Shown here: positions 54,566-62,411 of the stretch, piece after piece
Layout of the letters: each line of letters begins with the position of its first letter
How positions within the stretch are numbered: position 1 is the stretch's first letter
NCBI RefSeq assembly: GCF_033110965.1
Contig: NZ_CP137003.1
Coordinates: forward strand, 3,286,001 to 3,350,000
DNA: 64,000 nt
From: Raineyella sp. LH-20
Lineage (GTDB): Bacteria; Actinomycetota; Actinomycetes; Propionibacteriales; Propionibacteriaceae
Reading direction: 5' to 3'
The notes under the pieces: generated by a model
The model's input: the letters and a program-made list of their open reading frames with translations, nothing else
Told to the model about the DNA's origin: nothing
Database searches by the model: none
Made by a program: the position numbers and the translations under genes

Positions 54566-55490
54566 TCGGATGCGCCTGCTGGAAGGCCTGCTGCAGCCGG
54601 TCGGCGGTCACATGGGTGTAGATCTGCGTCGTCGCCAGCGAGGCGTGACCCAACATCTCCTGGACGCTACGCAGGTCCGCCCCACCCTCGAGCAGGTGGG
54701 TGGCCATCGCGTGGCGCAGGCCGTGGGGGCCGAGATCCGGGGCACCGGTGACCAGGCCGAGGTGACGGTGCACCAGGCGACGGACCACCCGCGGGTCGAT
54801 CCGGCCGCCGCGCGCCCCCAGGAAGAGCGCCTGACCGCTCAGCGACGTGGCGACCTCCGGGCGGCGGGCCAGCCATCGCTCCACGGCCGCCAGCGCCGGA
54901 CCGCCGGCGGGGACCATGCGGTCCTTGTTCCCCTTACCGTGGACGAGGACCAGTCGCCGGTCACCGTCCAGCGACTCGGTGTTCAACCCGCACAGCTCAG
55001 AGACCCGCAGCCCGGACCCGTAGAGCATCTCAAGGATCGCCACGTCACGGACCCCGAGCGGGCCCGGTTGCTCGGCGGCCCGCAGCCGGGCCTCGTCCAT
55101 CAGTGCCGCCGCCTGGGTCTGGTCGAGGATCGCCGGCAGTGTTCGGACCGCCTTCGGCGAGGCGAGCCGCAGACTCGGATCGGTCGTGAGCAGACCGTCA
55201 CGGCGCGCCCAGGCGAAGAATCCGCGGACGGCCGAGGCCCGCCGGCCCAGGGTCCCGCGGGAAGCGCCGGCTCGTTGTTGGGCCGCCAGCCAATCACGGA
55301 GGTCGGCGATCGTCACCTCGTCGGCGGCAGTCACCCCGCGACGCCCGAGATGGGCGAACAGCTCGGTGAGGTCACCGACGTACGCCCGCACGGTGTTCGG
55401 CGAGACGTGGCGCTCCCCCGCCAGATGCCGGCGGTATCCCTCGAGGGCTCCGCGGAGGTCCGCCGGCAGGTCGTCCGTACCGATCACCAT
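54558..55490 (-). CDS. xerC: Tyrosine recombinase XerC
   Basis: 310 residues from ATG 55490 (a longer form from 55550 is possible). Chromosome-dimer resolvase acting at dif with XerD. The N-terminal SAM-like core-binding domain (LEGYRRHLAGERHVSPNTVR) is followed by catalytic residues in SGLRVSELCGL (Arg), HGKGNKDRMVP (Lys), GPHGLRHAMATHLLEGG (H-x-x-R) and LGHASLATTQIYTHV (His and Tyr). The motif set and length are those of cellular XerC rather than a phage integrase. Convergent with the M23 gene. Confidence 0.9.
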   Translation of the reverse strand: MVIGTDDLPADLRGALEGYRRHLAGERHVSPNTVRAYVGDLTELFAHLGRRGVTAADEVTIADLRDWLAAQQRAGASRGTLGRRASAVRGFFAWARRDGLLTTDPSLRLASPKAVRTLPAILDQTQAAALMDEARLRAAEQPGPLGVRDVAILEMLYGSGLRVSELCGLNTESLDGDRRLVLVHGKGNKDRMVPAGGPALAAVERWLARRPEVATSLSGQALFLGARGGRIDPRVVRRLVHRHLGLVTGAPDLGPHGLRHAMATHLLEGGADLRSVQEMLGHASLATTQIYTHVTADRLQQAFQQAHPRA

Positions 55491-55633
55491 GGCCCCACTG
55501 TCGGCCGGAGACGGGCCGGGCGCAAGCGCGCCACGCGCCCGGTCGCGCACTCCGGCCGGGTCACCACCCAGGTACGTCGCAGGCGGTTCACACCTGCACG
55601 TCTCGCGCCGACGGCGCCGGTCGGCCGCCTAGA

Positions 55634-55722
55634 GTGGGGTCCGCAGGCCCCCGGGCACGCTGATCCGATCGGCCAGGTTCCGGAGCCTGGCCGCGTGGGG
55701 TCCGCAGGCCCCCGCGCACGCT
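55634..55722 (+). repeat. 28-bp direct repeat flanking a hairpin upstream of def
   Basis: 55634-55661 and 55695-55722 match at 27 of 28 positions (core GTGGGGTCCGCAGGCCCCC). Between them is GGCCAGG (55671-55677) / CCTGGCC (55686-55692), an inverted repeat. A -10-like TAGAGT (55630-55635) touches the first copy. The arrangement could be regulatory for def. Confidence 0.8.
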
Positions 55723-55746
55723 TTCGAGAGACAGGACGACGAACAC

Positions 55747-56334
55747 ATGACGAGCCTCACCGAGCTCACCGTTGGCGGCACCCTCCGCCCCATCACCCGC
55801 TGGGGGACCCCGGTGATGCACGCCCCGACCCAGCCGGTGGTCGAGTTCGACGACGACCTGCGCACCCTGGTGCGCGACATGTTCGCCACCTTGGACGCCG
55901 CCCAGGGCGTCGGGCTCGCCGCCACCCAGGTGGGGGTGGGCCTTGCCGTCTTCGTGTACGACTGCCCCGACGCCGACAACCACTACCAGGTCGGCGTGGT
56001 CTGCAATCCGGTGGTCGAGCTGCCCGAGGGGCGCGAGCGGGTACTCGAGTCGGCCGATGAGGGATGCCTGTCGCTGCCGGGCGGATACGCCCCGCTGGCC
56101 CGTCCCGACCACGCGATCTGCCGCGGCCAGGACATCGACGGCAACCCTGTCGAGATCCACGGCACCGGCCTGCTCGCCCGGTGCCTGCAGCATGAGACGG
56201 ATCACCTCAACGGGATGGTCTTCGGTGACCGGCTGTCGACCCGGGTCCGCAAGAAGCTCAACCAGTCCCACGAGGCGCTGGCCCACCTCTACCCCGAGGA
56301 CTGGCCGGTCTCCCCCAAGCACACCTCCGCCTGA
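55747..56334 (+). CDS. def: Peptide deformylase
   Basis: 195-residue metalloenzyme that removes the N-terminal formyl group from nascent proteins. The three motifs are complete: GVGLAATQVGV (about residues 55-65), EGCLSLPGGYA with the Cys ligand (about 101-111), and QHETDHLNGMVF with the HExxH pair (about 143-154). AGGACGACGAACAC lies upstream of the ATG. Single gene, divergent from xerC. Confidence 0.96.
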   Translation: MTSLTELTVGGTLRPITRWGTPVMHAPTQPVVEFDDDLRTLVRDMFATLDAAQGVGLAATQVGVGLAVFVYDCPDADNHYQVGVVCNPVVELPEGRERVLESADEGCLSLPGGYAPLARPDHAICRGQDIDGNPVEIHGTGLLARCLQHETDHLNGMVFGDRLSTRVRKKLNQSHEALAHLYPEDWPVSPKHTSA

Positions 56335-56624
56335 CCCGCGGCCCAAGCGGTCCGCCGGAAGCTGCCTCGGTCGTATCGGTCGTATCGGTCGTATCGGTCG
56401 CCCCGGTCGTCTCGTCCTTCTCGGCCCCTCGATCGGTCGCGGGCGATCGCCGACGCCGGCCAGGCGCGGAACGAGCGTCCGCCGCTACCCCAACGACCGG
56501 GCCGCCGACGCCGGCCAGGCCACGCGCAGAACGAGCCAAGCCCGTCGATCGCCGAGCCGCCCCCTCTCTTCGAGAACACGGTGGTCGGGGTCAGCTGACC
56601 CCGACGATCATCGCCGACAAGGGG
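56335..56624. other. Repeat-bearing gap after def
   Basis: Just after the def stop lies a 9-bp repeat TCGTATCGG (56371-56397, three exact copies plus diverged ones). A longer direct repeat with the core CCGACGCCGGCCAGGC occurs at 56450 and 56505. GGTCGGGGTCAGCTGACCCC (56583-56602) contains GGGGTCAGCTGACCCC, a perfect 16-bp palindrome that could terminate transcription or bind a protein. No gene is seen. Confidence 0.65.
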
Positions 56625-56652
56625 TTGACACATTCGTTGCGGCGAATACATT
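56625..56652 (+). promoter_or_regulatory. Promoter with probable ArsR-type operator
   Basis: TTGACA (56625-56630) and TACATT (56647-56652) are 16 nt apart, the best sigma-A promoter in the window; the ATG of the SRPBCC gene is 6 nt further, so the mRNA may be leaderless. The spacer contains ATTCG-TTGCGG-CGAAT (56633-56648), an inverted repeat well placed for binding by the ArsR-type protein encoded second in the operon. Confidence 0.65.
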
Positions 56653-56658
56653 GGATCC

Positions 56659-57126
56659 ATGACCGAGATCATAGAACGCACCGTGCCAGCCTCAGCCACC
56701 CGCATCTGGGAACTGTGGACCACTCCCGAGGGCATCTCCCACTGGTGGGCCCCGGAGGGGTTCCGGACAGACGTCACCCGCCTCGACCTGCGCGAGGGCG
56801 GCGAACTCATCTACACGATGACCACCGTCGCTCCCGAGCAGGTGGCGTTCATGGAACAGAACGGGATGCCGCTGTCCACGGAATCGCGCAAGTACTTCAC
56901 CGAGATCACCGAGCCGACGCGCCTGGCCTACCGGTCCGTCGTCGACTTCGTGCCCGACCACGAGCCCTACGAGCAGCTCACCGAGATCGAGCTGGAACCC
57001 GTCGACGGCGGTACCCGGATCACGATGCGGGTCGAGCCGATGCACGACGAGGTGTGGACTCAACGCCTGGTGGCGGGGCGTGCGAACGAGCTGGACAACC
57101 TGGCCGCGCTCGTCGCGGACGAGTAG
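56659..57126 (+). CDS. SRPBCC (AHSA1-like) domain protein
   Basis: 155-residue START/SRPBCC-fold protein. The N-terminal IERTVPASATRIWELWTTPE, ISHWWAPEGF (AHSA1 hallmark W-W-A-P) and RVEPMHDEVWTQRLVAGRAN near the C-terminus define the family. Such small proteins bind hydrophobic ligands; they are often co-encoded with ArsR repressors. Expressed from a clear promoter, 16 nt upstream of the ArsR-SRPBCC gene. Ligand unknown. Confidence 0.86.
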   Translation: MTEIIERTVPASATRIWELWTTPEGISHWWAPEGFRTDVTRLDLREGGELIYTMTTVAPEQVAFMEQNGMPLSTESRKYFTEITEPTRLAYRSVVDFVPDHEPYEQLTEIELEPVDGGTRITMRVEPMHDEVWTQRLVAGRANELDNLAALVADE

Positions 57127-57142
57127 GGCTCGACGACTGCCC

Positions 57143-57952
57143 ATGGACCGCGTGGCACTCGACATCCAGCGTGCGCTCTACACAGCCGGCGAACCGACCC
57201 GTTTCCGGATCCTCGAGCTGCTCGCGACCCGACCACACACCGTGGGTGAGGTAGCCGACGCCCTCGGTGCACTCCAACCTCAGACCACCAAACACCTACA
57301 GGCACTGGAAGCGGCGCGCATCATCCGGGTGCACCGGCTGGGCCGCCGACGAGTCGCCCGGCTCGACCGGGAGACCCTTGCCCACCTGGCGACCTACTTC
57401 CACGGGCTCGCGGCGCCCGACCCGGACGACTCAGTGCTGGACGACTACCAAGACGCCATCGCGCGGGAGATGGCACGACCCTCCGGTCAGAACGCTGGAC
57501 CGGTCCTGCATTTCGAACGCGTCCTGCCGGCCAGTGCCGAGGACGTCTGGCGCGCGTGGACCGATCCGCAACAAGCGGCCGCATGGTGGGCCCCCCGACA
57601 CTTCCGCGTCACCGCCTTCGAGCTCGAGCCGTCGGCCGGAGCGCCGATCCGGATCATCCTGCGCGAGGGGGACGGGGCCGAGTACGCATCCCGCGGACAG
57701 GTCGTGGACGCCCGTCCCGGCCGGCTCGTCTTCACGCTCGCTCCGGTCGACTCTGCGGGTGAACCGCTGTTCCACGCCCTGCACACCCTCACCATCACCG
57801 GGACCGACCCGGCGACCGTCACGCTCCTCATCGAGGTCTCCGACGTACGGACCGACGCCGCATCCGCGATCGCCGGCCTCGAGCCCGGCTGGCGGCAACT
57901 GTTGGACGCCCTGGACACCTACGTACGGCACCCGGACTCATCCCCAGAATGA
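57143..57952 (+). CDS. ArsR-type HTH regulator fused to an SRPBCC domain
   Basis: 269 residues. Residues about 5-90 form a winged helix: RALYTAGEPTRFRILELLA, TVGEVADALGALQPQTTKHL (recognition helix) and RIIRVHRLGRRRVARL (wing). No metal-binding Cys motif is visible, so it is not a classical metal sensor. The C-terminal half (about 115-260) is an AHSA1-like SRPBCC domain: FERVLPASAEDVWRAWTDPQ, AAAWWAPRHFR and LEPGWRQLLDALDTYV. The fusion suggests that the ligand-binding fold itself controls DNA binding, with the upstream SRPBCC gene as target. Confidence 0.88.
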   Translation: MDRVALDIQRALYTAGEPTRFRILELLATRPHTVGEVADALGALQPQTTKHLQALEAARIIRVHRLGRRRVARLDRETLAHLATYFHGLAAPDPDDSVLDDYQDAIAREMARPSGQNAGPVLHFERVLPASAEDVWRAWTDPQQAAAWWAPRHFRVTAFELEPSAGAPIRIILREGDGAEYASRGQVVDARPGRLVFTLAPVDSAGEPLFHALHTLTITGTDPATVTLLIEVSDVRTDAASAIAGLEPGWRQLLDALDTYVRHPDSSPE

Positions 57953-58001
57953 GGCCACGCGACCGACTCCGGCCACGCTTCTGCGGCGTACGTTCGTACG
58001 C

Positions 58002-58913
58002 TCACCGCGTCGCGTAGAAGGCAACGGCAGAGGAGGCCGCGACGTTCAACGAGTCGACGCCGTGCATCATCGGGATGGTGACACGCCTGTCGAGCAGCCG
58101 GTCGGTCTTCGCCGTCAGGCCGTGGCCCTCGGTGCCGAACACCAACGCCAACCTCTGGTGGTTCTCCGCGACCAACTCGTCCAGGGTGATCGCGCCCTCT
58201 CCGAGTGTCATGCCCGCCACGACATAACCCGCTTCCTTCAGCAATCGGATGTCGGCGGGCCACGAGTCGACCCGAGCCCACGGCACCTGGAAGACGGTGC
58301 CCATGCTGACCTTGATCGACCGACGGTACAACGGGTCGGCGCAGCGGGGAGTCACCAGCACGGCATCGACACCGAGCGCCGCAGCCGAACGGAAGCACGC
58401 ACCGACATTCGTATGATCGACCAGGTCTTCGAGCACGGCGATCCTCGACCGCTGCCGCGCCCTGTCGATCTGCGGCGCAACGACCCGATCCTCGGCACAC
58501 CCGCCGGAGGTGCGGTCGAGGACGTCCTCACGGACCACCAGCTGCTGCAGGTCGAGCAGGTCGGTCATCGCCCGGCCGGTCACCCGCCGCATCGAGGCGA
58601 GGGCGCCGCGATGCACGTGGAAGCCGGTGATCTCCTCGGCCAGCGCCTCGGAAACGACGAAGATCGGGACGTCGGGGTGGGCCGCCAACGCGTCGGCCAA
58701 CGAGTCCAGCCACCGCGGCGCCAGCAGGAACGACCGCGGCGGGTATCCGGCCTCCAGCGCCCGCCGGATCACCTTCTCGCCCTCGGCGATGAACAGACCG
58801 TGCTCGGCCTCCAACGACCGGCGCAGCGAGACGTCCCGCAGCCGTACGTAGTCGGCGACCCGGTCGTCGTGGGGCTCGGTGATCGTGATCAGGGTGAGCG
58901 CTGAACTGGACAT
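58002..58913 (-). CDS. SpoU/TrmH-family RNA 2'-O-methyltransferase
   Basis: 303-residue rRNA or tRNA methylase of the SPOUT knot class. The N-terminal substrate-binding part has LFIAEGEKVIRRALEAGYPP; the SPOUT domain has DHTNVGACFRSAAALGVDAV (motif 1), LALVFGTEGHGLT (motif 2) and IPMMHGVDSLNVAASSAVAF (motif 3). The target nucleotide cannot be told (candidates are 23S rRNA or tRNA positions). GGGAGGG lies just before the ATG, and CAGACT 7 nt upstream may serve as a -10. A perfect 7-bp inverted repeat GCGTACG/CGTACGC follows the stop (57986-58001). Confidence 0.9.
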   Translation of the reverse strand: MSSSALTLITITEPHDDRVADYVRLRDVSLRRSLEAEHGLFIAEGEKVIRRALEAGYPPRSFLLAPRWLDSLADALAAHPDVPIFVVSEALAEEITGFHVHRGALASMRRVTGRAMTDLLDLQQLVVREDVLDRTSGGCAEDRVVAPQIDRARQRSRIAVLEDLVDHTNVGACFRSAAALGVDAVLVTPRCADPLYRRSIKVSMGTVFQVPWARVDSWPADIRLLKEAGYVVAGMTLGEGAITLDELVAENHQRLALVFGTEGHGLTAKTDRLLDRRVTIPMMHGVDSLNVAASSAVAFYATR

Positions 58914-58956
58914 CCCTCCCAGTCTGCCCCTTGTGTCGGCCGCCGGCGGACGGCGC

Positions 58957-59199
58957 TCAGGAAGTCCTGGGTCGCAGCACCATCCAGAAGGTCCACACCG
59001 CGACGACCGCCACCACCGGGGCGAGCCACCAGGTGCCGGGGGCCACCGCGGCGGCCACCGCACCGAACGCGCACCCGGCGGCGCAGGCCAGCGCCCGCCG
59101 GTCGCGTTGGAGGAGTTCGATCATCAGGGCGAGGACCACACCGGTGATCCACAACGCCCAGATGTTCAGGAAGAACCAGTCCTGCAGGTGCATCGACAT
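58957..59199 (-). CDS. Small membrane protein encoded directly after the ABC ATPase
   Basis: 80 residues, ATG directly abutting the stop of the preceding gene (TAG-ATG), so it is probably translationally coupled. Hydrophobic spans are FFLNIWALWITGVVLALMIE and two adjoining segments in the C-terminal half (CAAGCAFGAVAAAV and LAPVVAVVAVWTFWMVL). No family is recognised. It is too small to be an ordinary ABC permease but its coupling to an orphan ATPase makes a partnership possible. Confidence 0.68.
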   Translation of the reverse strand: MSMHLQDWFFLNIWALWITGVVLALMIELLQRDRRALACAAGCAFGAVAAAVAPGTWWLAPVVAVVAVWTFWMVLRPRTS

Positions 59200-59988
59200 C
59201 TAACGCGCCCTCGCGGTGAAGCGGCCCTGGCTCATGATCAGCCGCAACGGCATCTCGAAGGTCTCGCTCATCAGCGGCTCGGTCAGCACCTCACGCACCG
59301 GCCCGGCGGCGACGATCCGGCCCTTCTTCAACAGCAGCGCATGGGTGACACCCTGCGGGATCTCCTCCACATGGTGGGTCACCATGATGCTCGCCGGTGC
59401 CAGCGGGTCGTTAGCCAGGTGACCGAGCAGGGTGACCAACCGCTCGCGTCCACCGAGGTCGAGTCCCGAGGCCGGCTCGTCGAGGAGCAACAGCTCCGGG
59501 TCGACCATCAGGCCGCGGGCGATCTCGACCCGCTTGCGCTCCCCCGAGCTGAGGGTGCCGAACGTACGATCCCGCAACGCCAGCATCCCGAAACGGTCGA
59601 GCAGCGCGTCGGCCCGCTCGTGGTCGAAGCTCTCGTACTCCTCGTGCCAGCGGCCGACCACGGCGTACGCCGCGGAGACGACGAGGTCGTGCACGGTCTC
59701 CCCGTACGGCACCCGCTCCTGGAAGGTCTGCGACACCAGACCGATGCGCGGGCGCAGGTCGAAGACGTTCACCGCACCGAGGACCTCGTCGAGCACTCCC
59801 GCCATACCGCCGGTCGGGTAGAGGTCGCCGGTCAGCAGCCGCAGCAGTGTGGTCTTGCCGGCGCCGTTGGCGCCGAGGACGACCCAGCGATCCGTCTCCC
59901 CGACCTGCCAGTTGATGTTCTCCAGCAACATCGTGTTGCCGCGCCTCACGCTCACATCGACCAGATCCACCACAGCGACCATGCCCAC
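59200..59988 (-). CDS. ABC transporter ATP-binding protein (orphan)
   Basis: 262-residue single ABC domain (start may be the second ATG, 59982). Walker A GANGAGKTTLL (about 38-48), Q-loop LVSQTF, signature LSSGERKRVEIARG (about 153-166), Walker B LLLLDEPASGLD and switch H in VTHHVEEIP are complete. The sequence resembles YlmA/ModF-like soluble-looking ATPases encoded without a permease. No permease is nearby except the 80-residue membrane protein. Substrate or role unknown. Confidence 0.88.
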   Translation of the reverse strand: MGMVAVVDLVDVSVRRGNTMLLENINWQVGETDRWVVLGANGAGKTTLLRLLTGDLYPTGGMAGVLDEVLGAVNVFDLRPRIGLVSQTFQERVPYGETVHDLVVSAAYAVVGRWHEEYESFDHERADALLDRFGMLALRDRTFGTLSSGERKRVEIARGLMVDPELLLLDEPASGLDLGGRERLVTLLGHLANDPLAPASIMVTHHVEEIPQGVTHALLLKKGRIVAAGPVREVLTEPLMSETFEMPLRLIMSQGRFTARAR

Positions 59989-60161
59989 GAACCTACATGT
60001 CCCGACGCCCCTGCACGTGCCCGGCTCGCCACGCGTACGGCACCCTTCCGGCGGCCCCGTCGACGGGTCCGCGCGACTGCCTGCGCCCTCCGGGCAGCTG
60101 CCGACGAAGCGCTTCGTCGGCCGATGGCACAGGATCGACGAGACGGGGCAGGAGGCTGACG

Positions 60162-60167
60162 TACGGT
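60162..60167 (+). promoter_or_regulatory. -10 box of a leaderless gene
   Basis: TACGGT lies 6 nt before GTG 60174, and no ribosome binding site is present. Confidence 0.5.
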
Positions 60168-60173
60168 GGGCGG

Positions 60174-60926
60174 GTGCCCCTGCTCGCCGCGATCCGTCTG
60201 GTGACGACCCTCAACGTGCTGCGCCACGGTCCCGCGACCGGGGCCGCCGCGTCGTCGGCCCCGAGTGTCGAGGTGGCAACACGGATGGTCATCGACGGCG
60301 ATGCCGCCCACCACGTCAGCGACCCCGACGCGCTCCTGGGACTGTCCGACGAAGGGTCGAGTCCGCTGGACGAGGCGATGCCGGCGGCATTGGCCCACAC
60401 CGTCGAGGACTGGATCCTGGCGCTCCCTCGTCCCGGTCGACTGGGTCCCCTGCGGGGCCCCTTGTCCTTCACCCGGGCCGCGCTCGACGCCGGGGCGGCG
60501 GTGATCCCGCGCACCGGTGGCGCCGGGTGGATCCCCACCCGCGTCGGCCCGGCGATCCAGTGGCTGCTGGTGCCTGCCGAGCGCCCGTTCCCCCCGGTCT
60601 CCTCGGCGGAGACCGAACACGCCCTGGCCGACGCCATGCGGGCGGCCACCGGCGACCTCGACCGGCTCGGGATGGTGTCGGGGCGCCGGCCCGCGGGCGA
60701 CGGTGCGGCGCTGCCGGCCGCCTATCCCAGCCGGCAGCGCAACGCCGCCGCCCGGGCGTTGCGCCTGGTCGAGGCCTGCGAAGCCGGTCTGGCCGACGAA
60801 TCCGGCCTGTTGCACGTCCACGCCGCCGAGCTCCGGGCGCAGGCCCTGCGAGCCTTGCTGAACGCCGCCCTGGACAGCCTCGAGGCATCCTGCGCCTGGC
60901 CGCCCGCCGATGCCGATGTCGCTTGA
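60174..60926 (+). CDS. Conserved-looking protein of unknown function
   Basis: 250 residues; I do not recognise a named family. No signal or TM segment. The composition is Ala/Leu/Arg/Pro-rich and helical in the C-terminal third (RNAAARALRLVEACEAGL, AAELRAQALRALLNAALDSL). A central LGPLRGPLSFTRAALDAGAA and WIPTRVGPAIQWLLVPAE look like a conserved core, similar in style to hypothetical proteins in other Propionibacteriales. The GTG start is fixed by the -10 box 6 nt upstream; an upstream extension in frame is not credible. Divergent from the ABC ATPase gene. Confidence 0.75.
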   Translation: MPLLAAIRLVTTLNVLRHGPATGAAASSAPSVEVATRMVIDGDAAHHVSDPDALLGLSDEGSSPLDEAMPAALAHTVEDWILALPRPGRLGPLRGPLSFTRAALDAGAAVIPRTGGAGWIPTRVGPAIQWLLVPAERPFPPVSSAETEHALADAMRAATGDLDRLGMVSGRRPAGDGAALPAAYPSRQRNAAARALRLVEACEAGLADESGLLHVHAAELRAQALRALLNAALDSLEASCAWPPADADVA

Positions 60927-60968
60927 GGCAATCGGCTGAGGCGGTTCGGCCTGCCCCACCTCGCTCCG

Positions 60969-61072
60969 TATGCCCGGCCTCGCGCCTGCACGCTGGGCCG
61001 GGACTCGGCCCGAGCCTCACTATGCCCGGCCTCACGCCTGCACGCTGGCCCGGACTCGGCCTGAGCCTCACC
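60969..61072. repeat. 52-bp tandem repeat (2 copies plus a degenerate third)
   Basis: 60969-61020 and 61021-61072 share TATGCCCGGCCTC, CGCCTGCACGCTGG, ACTCGGCC and GAGCCTCAC in register. A shorter, diverged relative (TACGCCCGGCATCAC) begins at 61083. 52 is not a multiple of 3. Confidence 0.85.
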
Positions 61073-61150
61073 TCGTTCCCCGTACGCCCGGCATCACCCC
61101 CGCACATTGGCATGCCCGAACTCGAACTCGGCCCGCTCCCCGCCCCCCAC

Positions 61151-61214
61151 TCATGCGTTGTGCTCATGCGTTGGTGCGTGAAGACCAGCACGAACGCATG
61201 AACACAACGCATGA
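61151..61214. repeat. 22-bp inverted repeat with internal direct repeats
   Basis: The left arm 61151-61172 (TCATGCGTTGTGCTCATGCG plus TT) matches the reverse complement of 61193-61214 with one mismatch; the 20-nt centre holds a further CGTG/CACG pair. Each arm is itself TCATGCGTT twice around GTGC. It could be a convergent terminator, but the nested symmetry suggests repeat-driven evolution. Confidence 0.85.
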
Positions 61215-61415
61215 CCAGACGACACGGCATGACCAGACGACAGGGCATGAACGGGCTGGGGACCTGAAGCCTGAGGACGACCGGGGAGACTGAGCCCGAG
61301 GAACAACTCGGAGAGCCGAGGCCGAGGGACCGCCCCCTGAAGCCAGCGCCCCGAAGAACCGGGCACCCGAGGAGCCTGTCGACGCCTTCCTGATGGTGCG
61401 ATGGTCCCGGACGGG

Positions 61416-61454
61416 CTCGGCCCGTCCACCCCGAGACGGGGCGCACGGGCCGAG
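61416..61454 (-). terminator. fabG-fabI terminator
   Basis: CTCGGCCCGT (61416-61425) pairs with ACGGGCCGAG (61445-61454); inside, CCCCG (61429-61433) pairs with CGGGG (61437-61441) over AGA. Internal loop of 3 nt on each side. It lies about 100 nt past the fabI stop. Confidence 0.75.
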
Positions 61455-61557
61455 AACGACGGGCCGGGTCGAAGAAGCGGATCAACCGGCAGGTGGATCA
61501 CATCCCTGGGCCCGTCCCGCAGACTGCGGAGCCGGTCGAACAGAGAGGCAAAAGGAC

Positions 61558-62328
61558 TCAGGCGCCGGTCGCGTGCAGACCGCCGTCGACGTGGATGACC
61601 TCGCCGGTGGTCATCGGGAACCAGTCGGAGAGCAGGGCGACAACGGCCTTGGCCGTGGCGGTCGCGTCGGTCGGATCCCAGCCGAGCGGCGCCCGGTCGG
61701 CCCACACGTCGTTGAACTCGTTACCGCCCGGGATGGCCTTCTTGGCGAGGGTGTCGATCGGGCCGGCCGACACCATGTTGGTCCGGATCCCGTCGGCCCC
61801 GACGTAGCGGGCCATGTAGCGGCTGGCGGCCTCCAGCGCGGCCTTGGCGACGCCCATCCAGTCGTACGTCGGCCAGGCGACCGACCCGTCGAAGGTGAGG
61901 CCGACGACGCTGGCCGGGCCGGTGATCAGCGGCTTGCAGGCCCGCACCAGCGAGACCAGCGAGTACGAGGACGTGTGCAGCGCGGTCGCGACGTCGTCCC
62001 ACTCGGTGGTCATGAAGCCACCCCCGAGAGCGGTCTGCGGATTGGCGTACGCGATCGCGTGCACGATGCCGTCGATCCGGTCGACGTGCTCACCCAGCAC
62101 GCCCGCCAGGCCGGCCAGCTGGTCGGCATCGGTGACATTGAGTTCCAGCACCGGGGGCACCGGATCCAGCTTCTGGACGACCCGGCGGGTGAGGCTCATC
62201 GCCCGGCCGAAGTTGGAGACGATGACCGTCGCGCCCTCCGCCTGGGCGATCTCCGCCACCTTGTAGGCGATCGAGGTGTTCATCGTCACGCCGGTGACGA
62301 GGATGTTCTTGCCGTCGAGGATTCCCAT
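61558..62328 (-). CDS. fabI: Enoyl-[acyl-carrier-protein] reductase (NADH), FabI/InhA type
   Basis: 256-residue short-chain reductase performing the last step of the fatty acid elongation cycle. GILDGKNILVTGV opens the protein; SIAYKVAE is the cofactor loop; the catalytic Tyr-x6-Lys is in TYDWMGVAKAALEA; SAGPIDTLAKKAIPG follows. ATG 62328 has AGGAG upstream and homologues start at MGILDGK. It lies 76 nt after fabG in the usual actinobacterial fabG-fabI (mabA-inhA) order, behind a 19-bp repeat. Confidence 0.95.
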   Translation of the reverse strand: MGILDGKNILVTGVTMNTSIAYKVAEIAQAEGATVIVSNFGRAMSLTRRVVQKLDPVPPVLELNVTDADQLAGLAGVLGEHVDRIDGIVHAIAYANPQTALGGGFMTTEWDDVATALHTSSYSLVSLVRACKPLITGPASVVGLTFDGSVAWPTYDWMGVAKAALEAASRYMARYVGADGIRTNMVSAGPIDTLAKKAIPGGNEFNDVWADRAPLGWDPTDATATAKAVVALLSDWFPMTTGEVIHVDGGLHATGA

Positions 62329-62342
62329 GCCGTGCTCCTGTC

Positions 62343-62411
62343 TGCTGTCAGTGCCCATGCGGTGTATCAGTGCCCGTGCGGTGTATCAGTGCCCGTGCGG
62401 TGTATCAGTGC
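62343..62411. repeat. 19-bp tandem repeat spanning the fabG stop (3-4 copies)
   Basis: GTGTATCAGTGCCCGTGCG at 62362 and 62381, a partial copy at 62400 that contains the fabG stop codon (TGA on the minus strand at 62405-62407), and a degenerate copy near 62343. Thus sequence around the stop has been copied downstream into the fabG-fabI gap. Confidence 0.88.

Larger units (their letters stand above)
60927..61557. other. Repeat- and hairpin-filled gap between convergent genes
   Basis: The 631 bp contain a 52-bp tandem repeat (60969-61072), an AT-richer 64-nt hairpin (61151-61214), an 18-bp repeat GCATGACCAGACGACACG (61209-61244, two copies) and the fabI terminator (61416-61454). Open frames here follow the repeats and are rejected. 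Confidence 0.75.

Noticed and set aside
54558-55490. Phage or integron integrase
   Set aside because: Length, N-terminal domain and motifs are those of chromosomal XerC and no att sites or mobile genes are seen.
60970-61293. 107-codon frame in the convergent gap
   Set aside because: Product derives from the 52-bp and 18-bp repeats, with no start signal.
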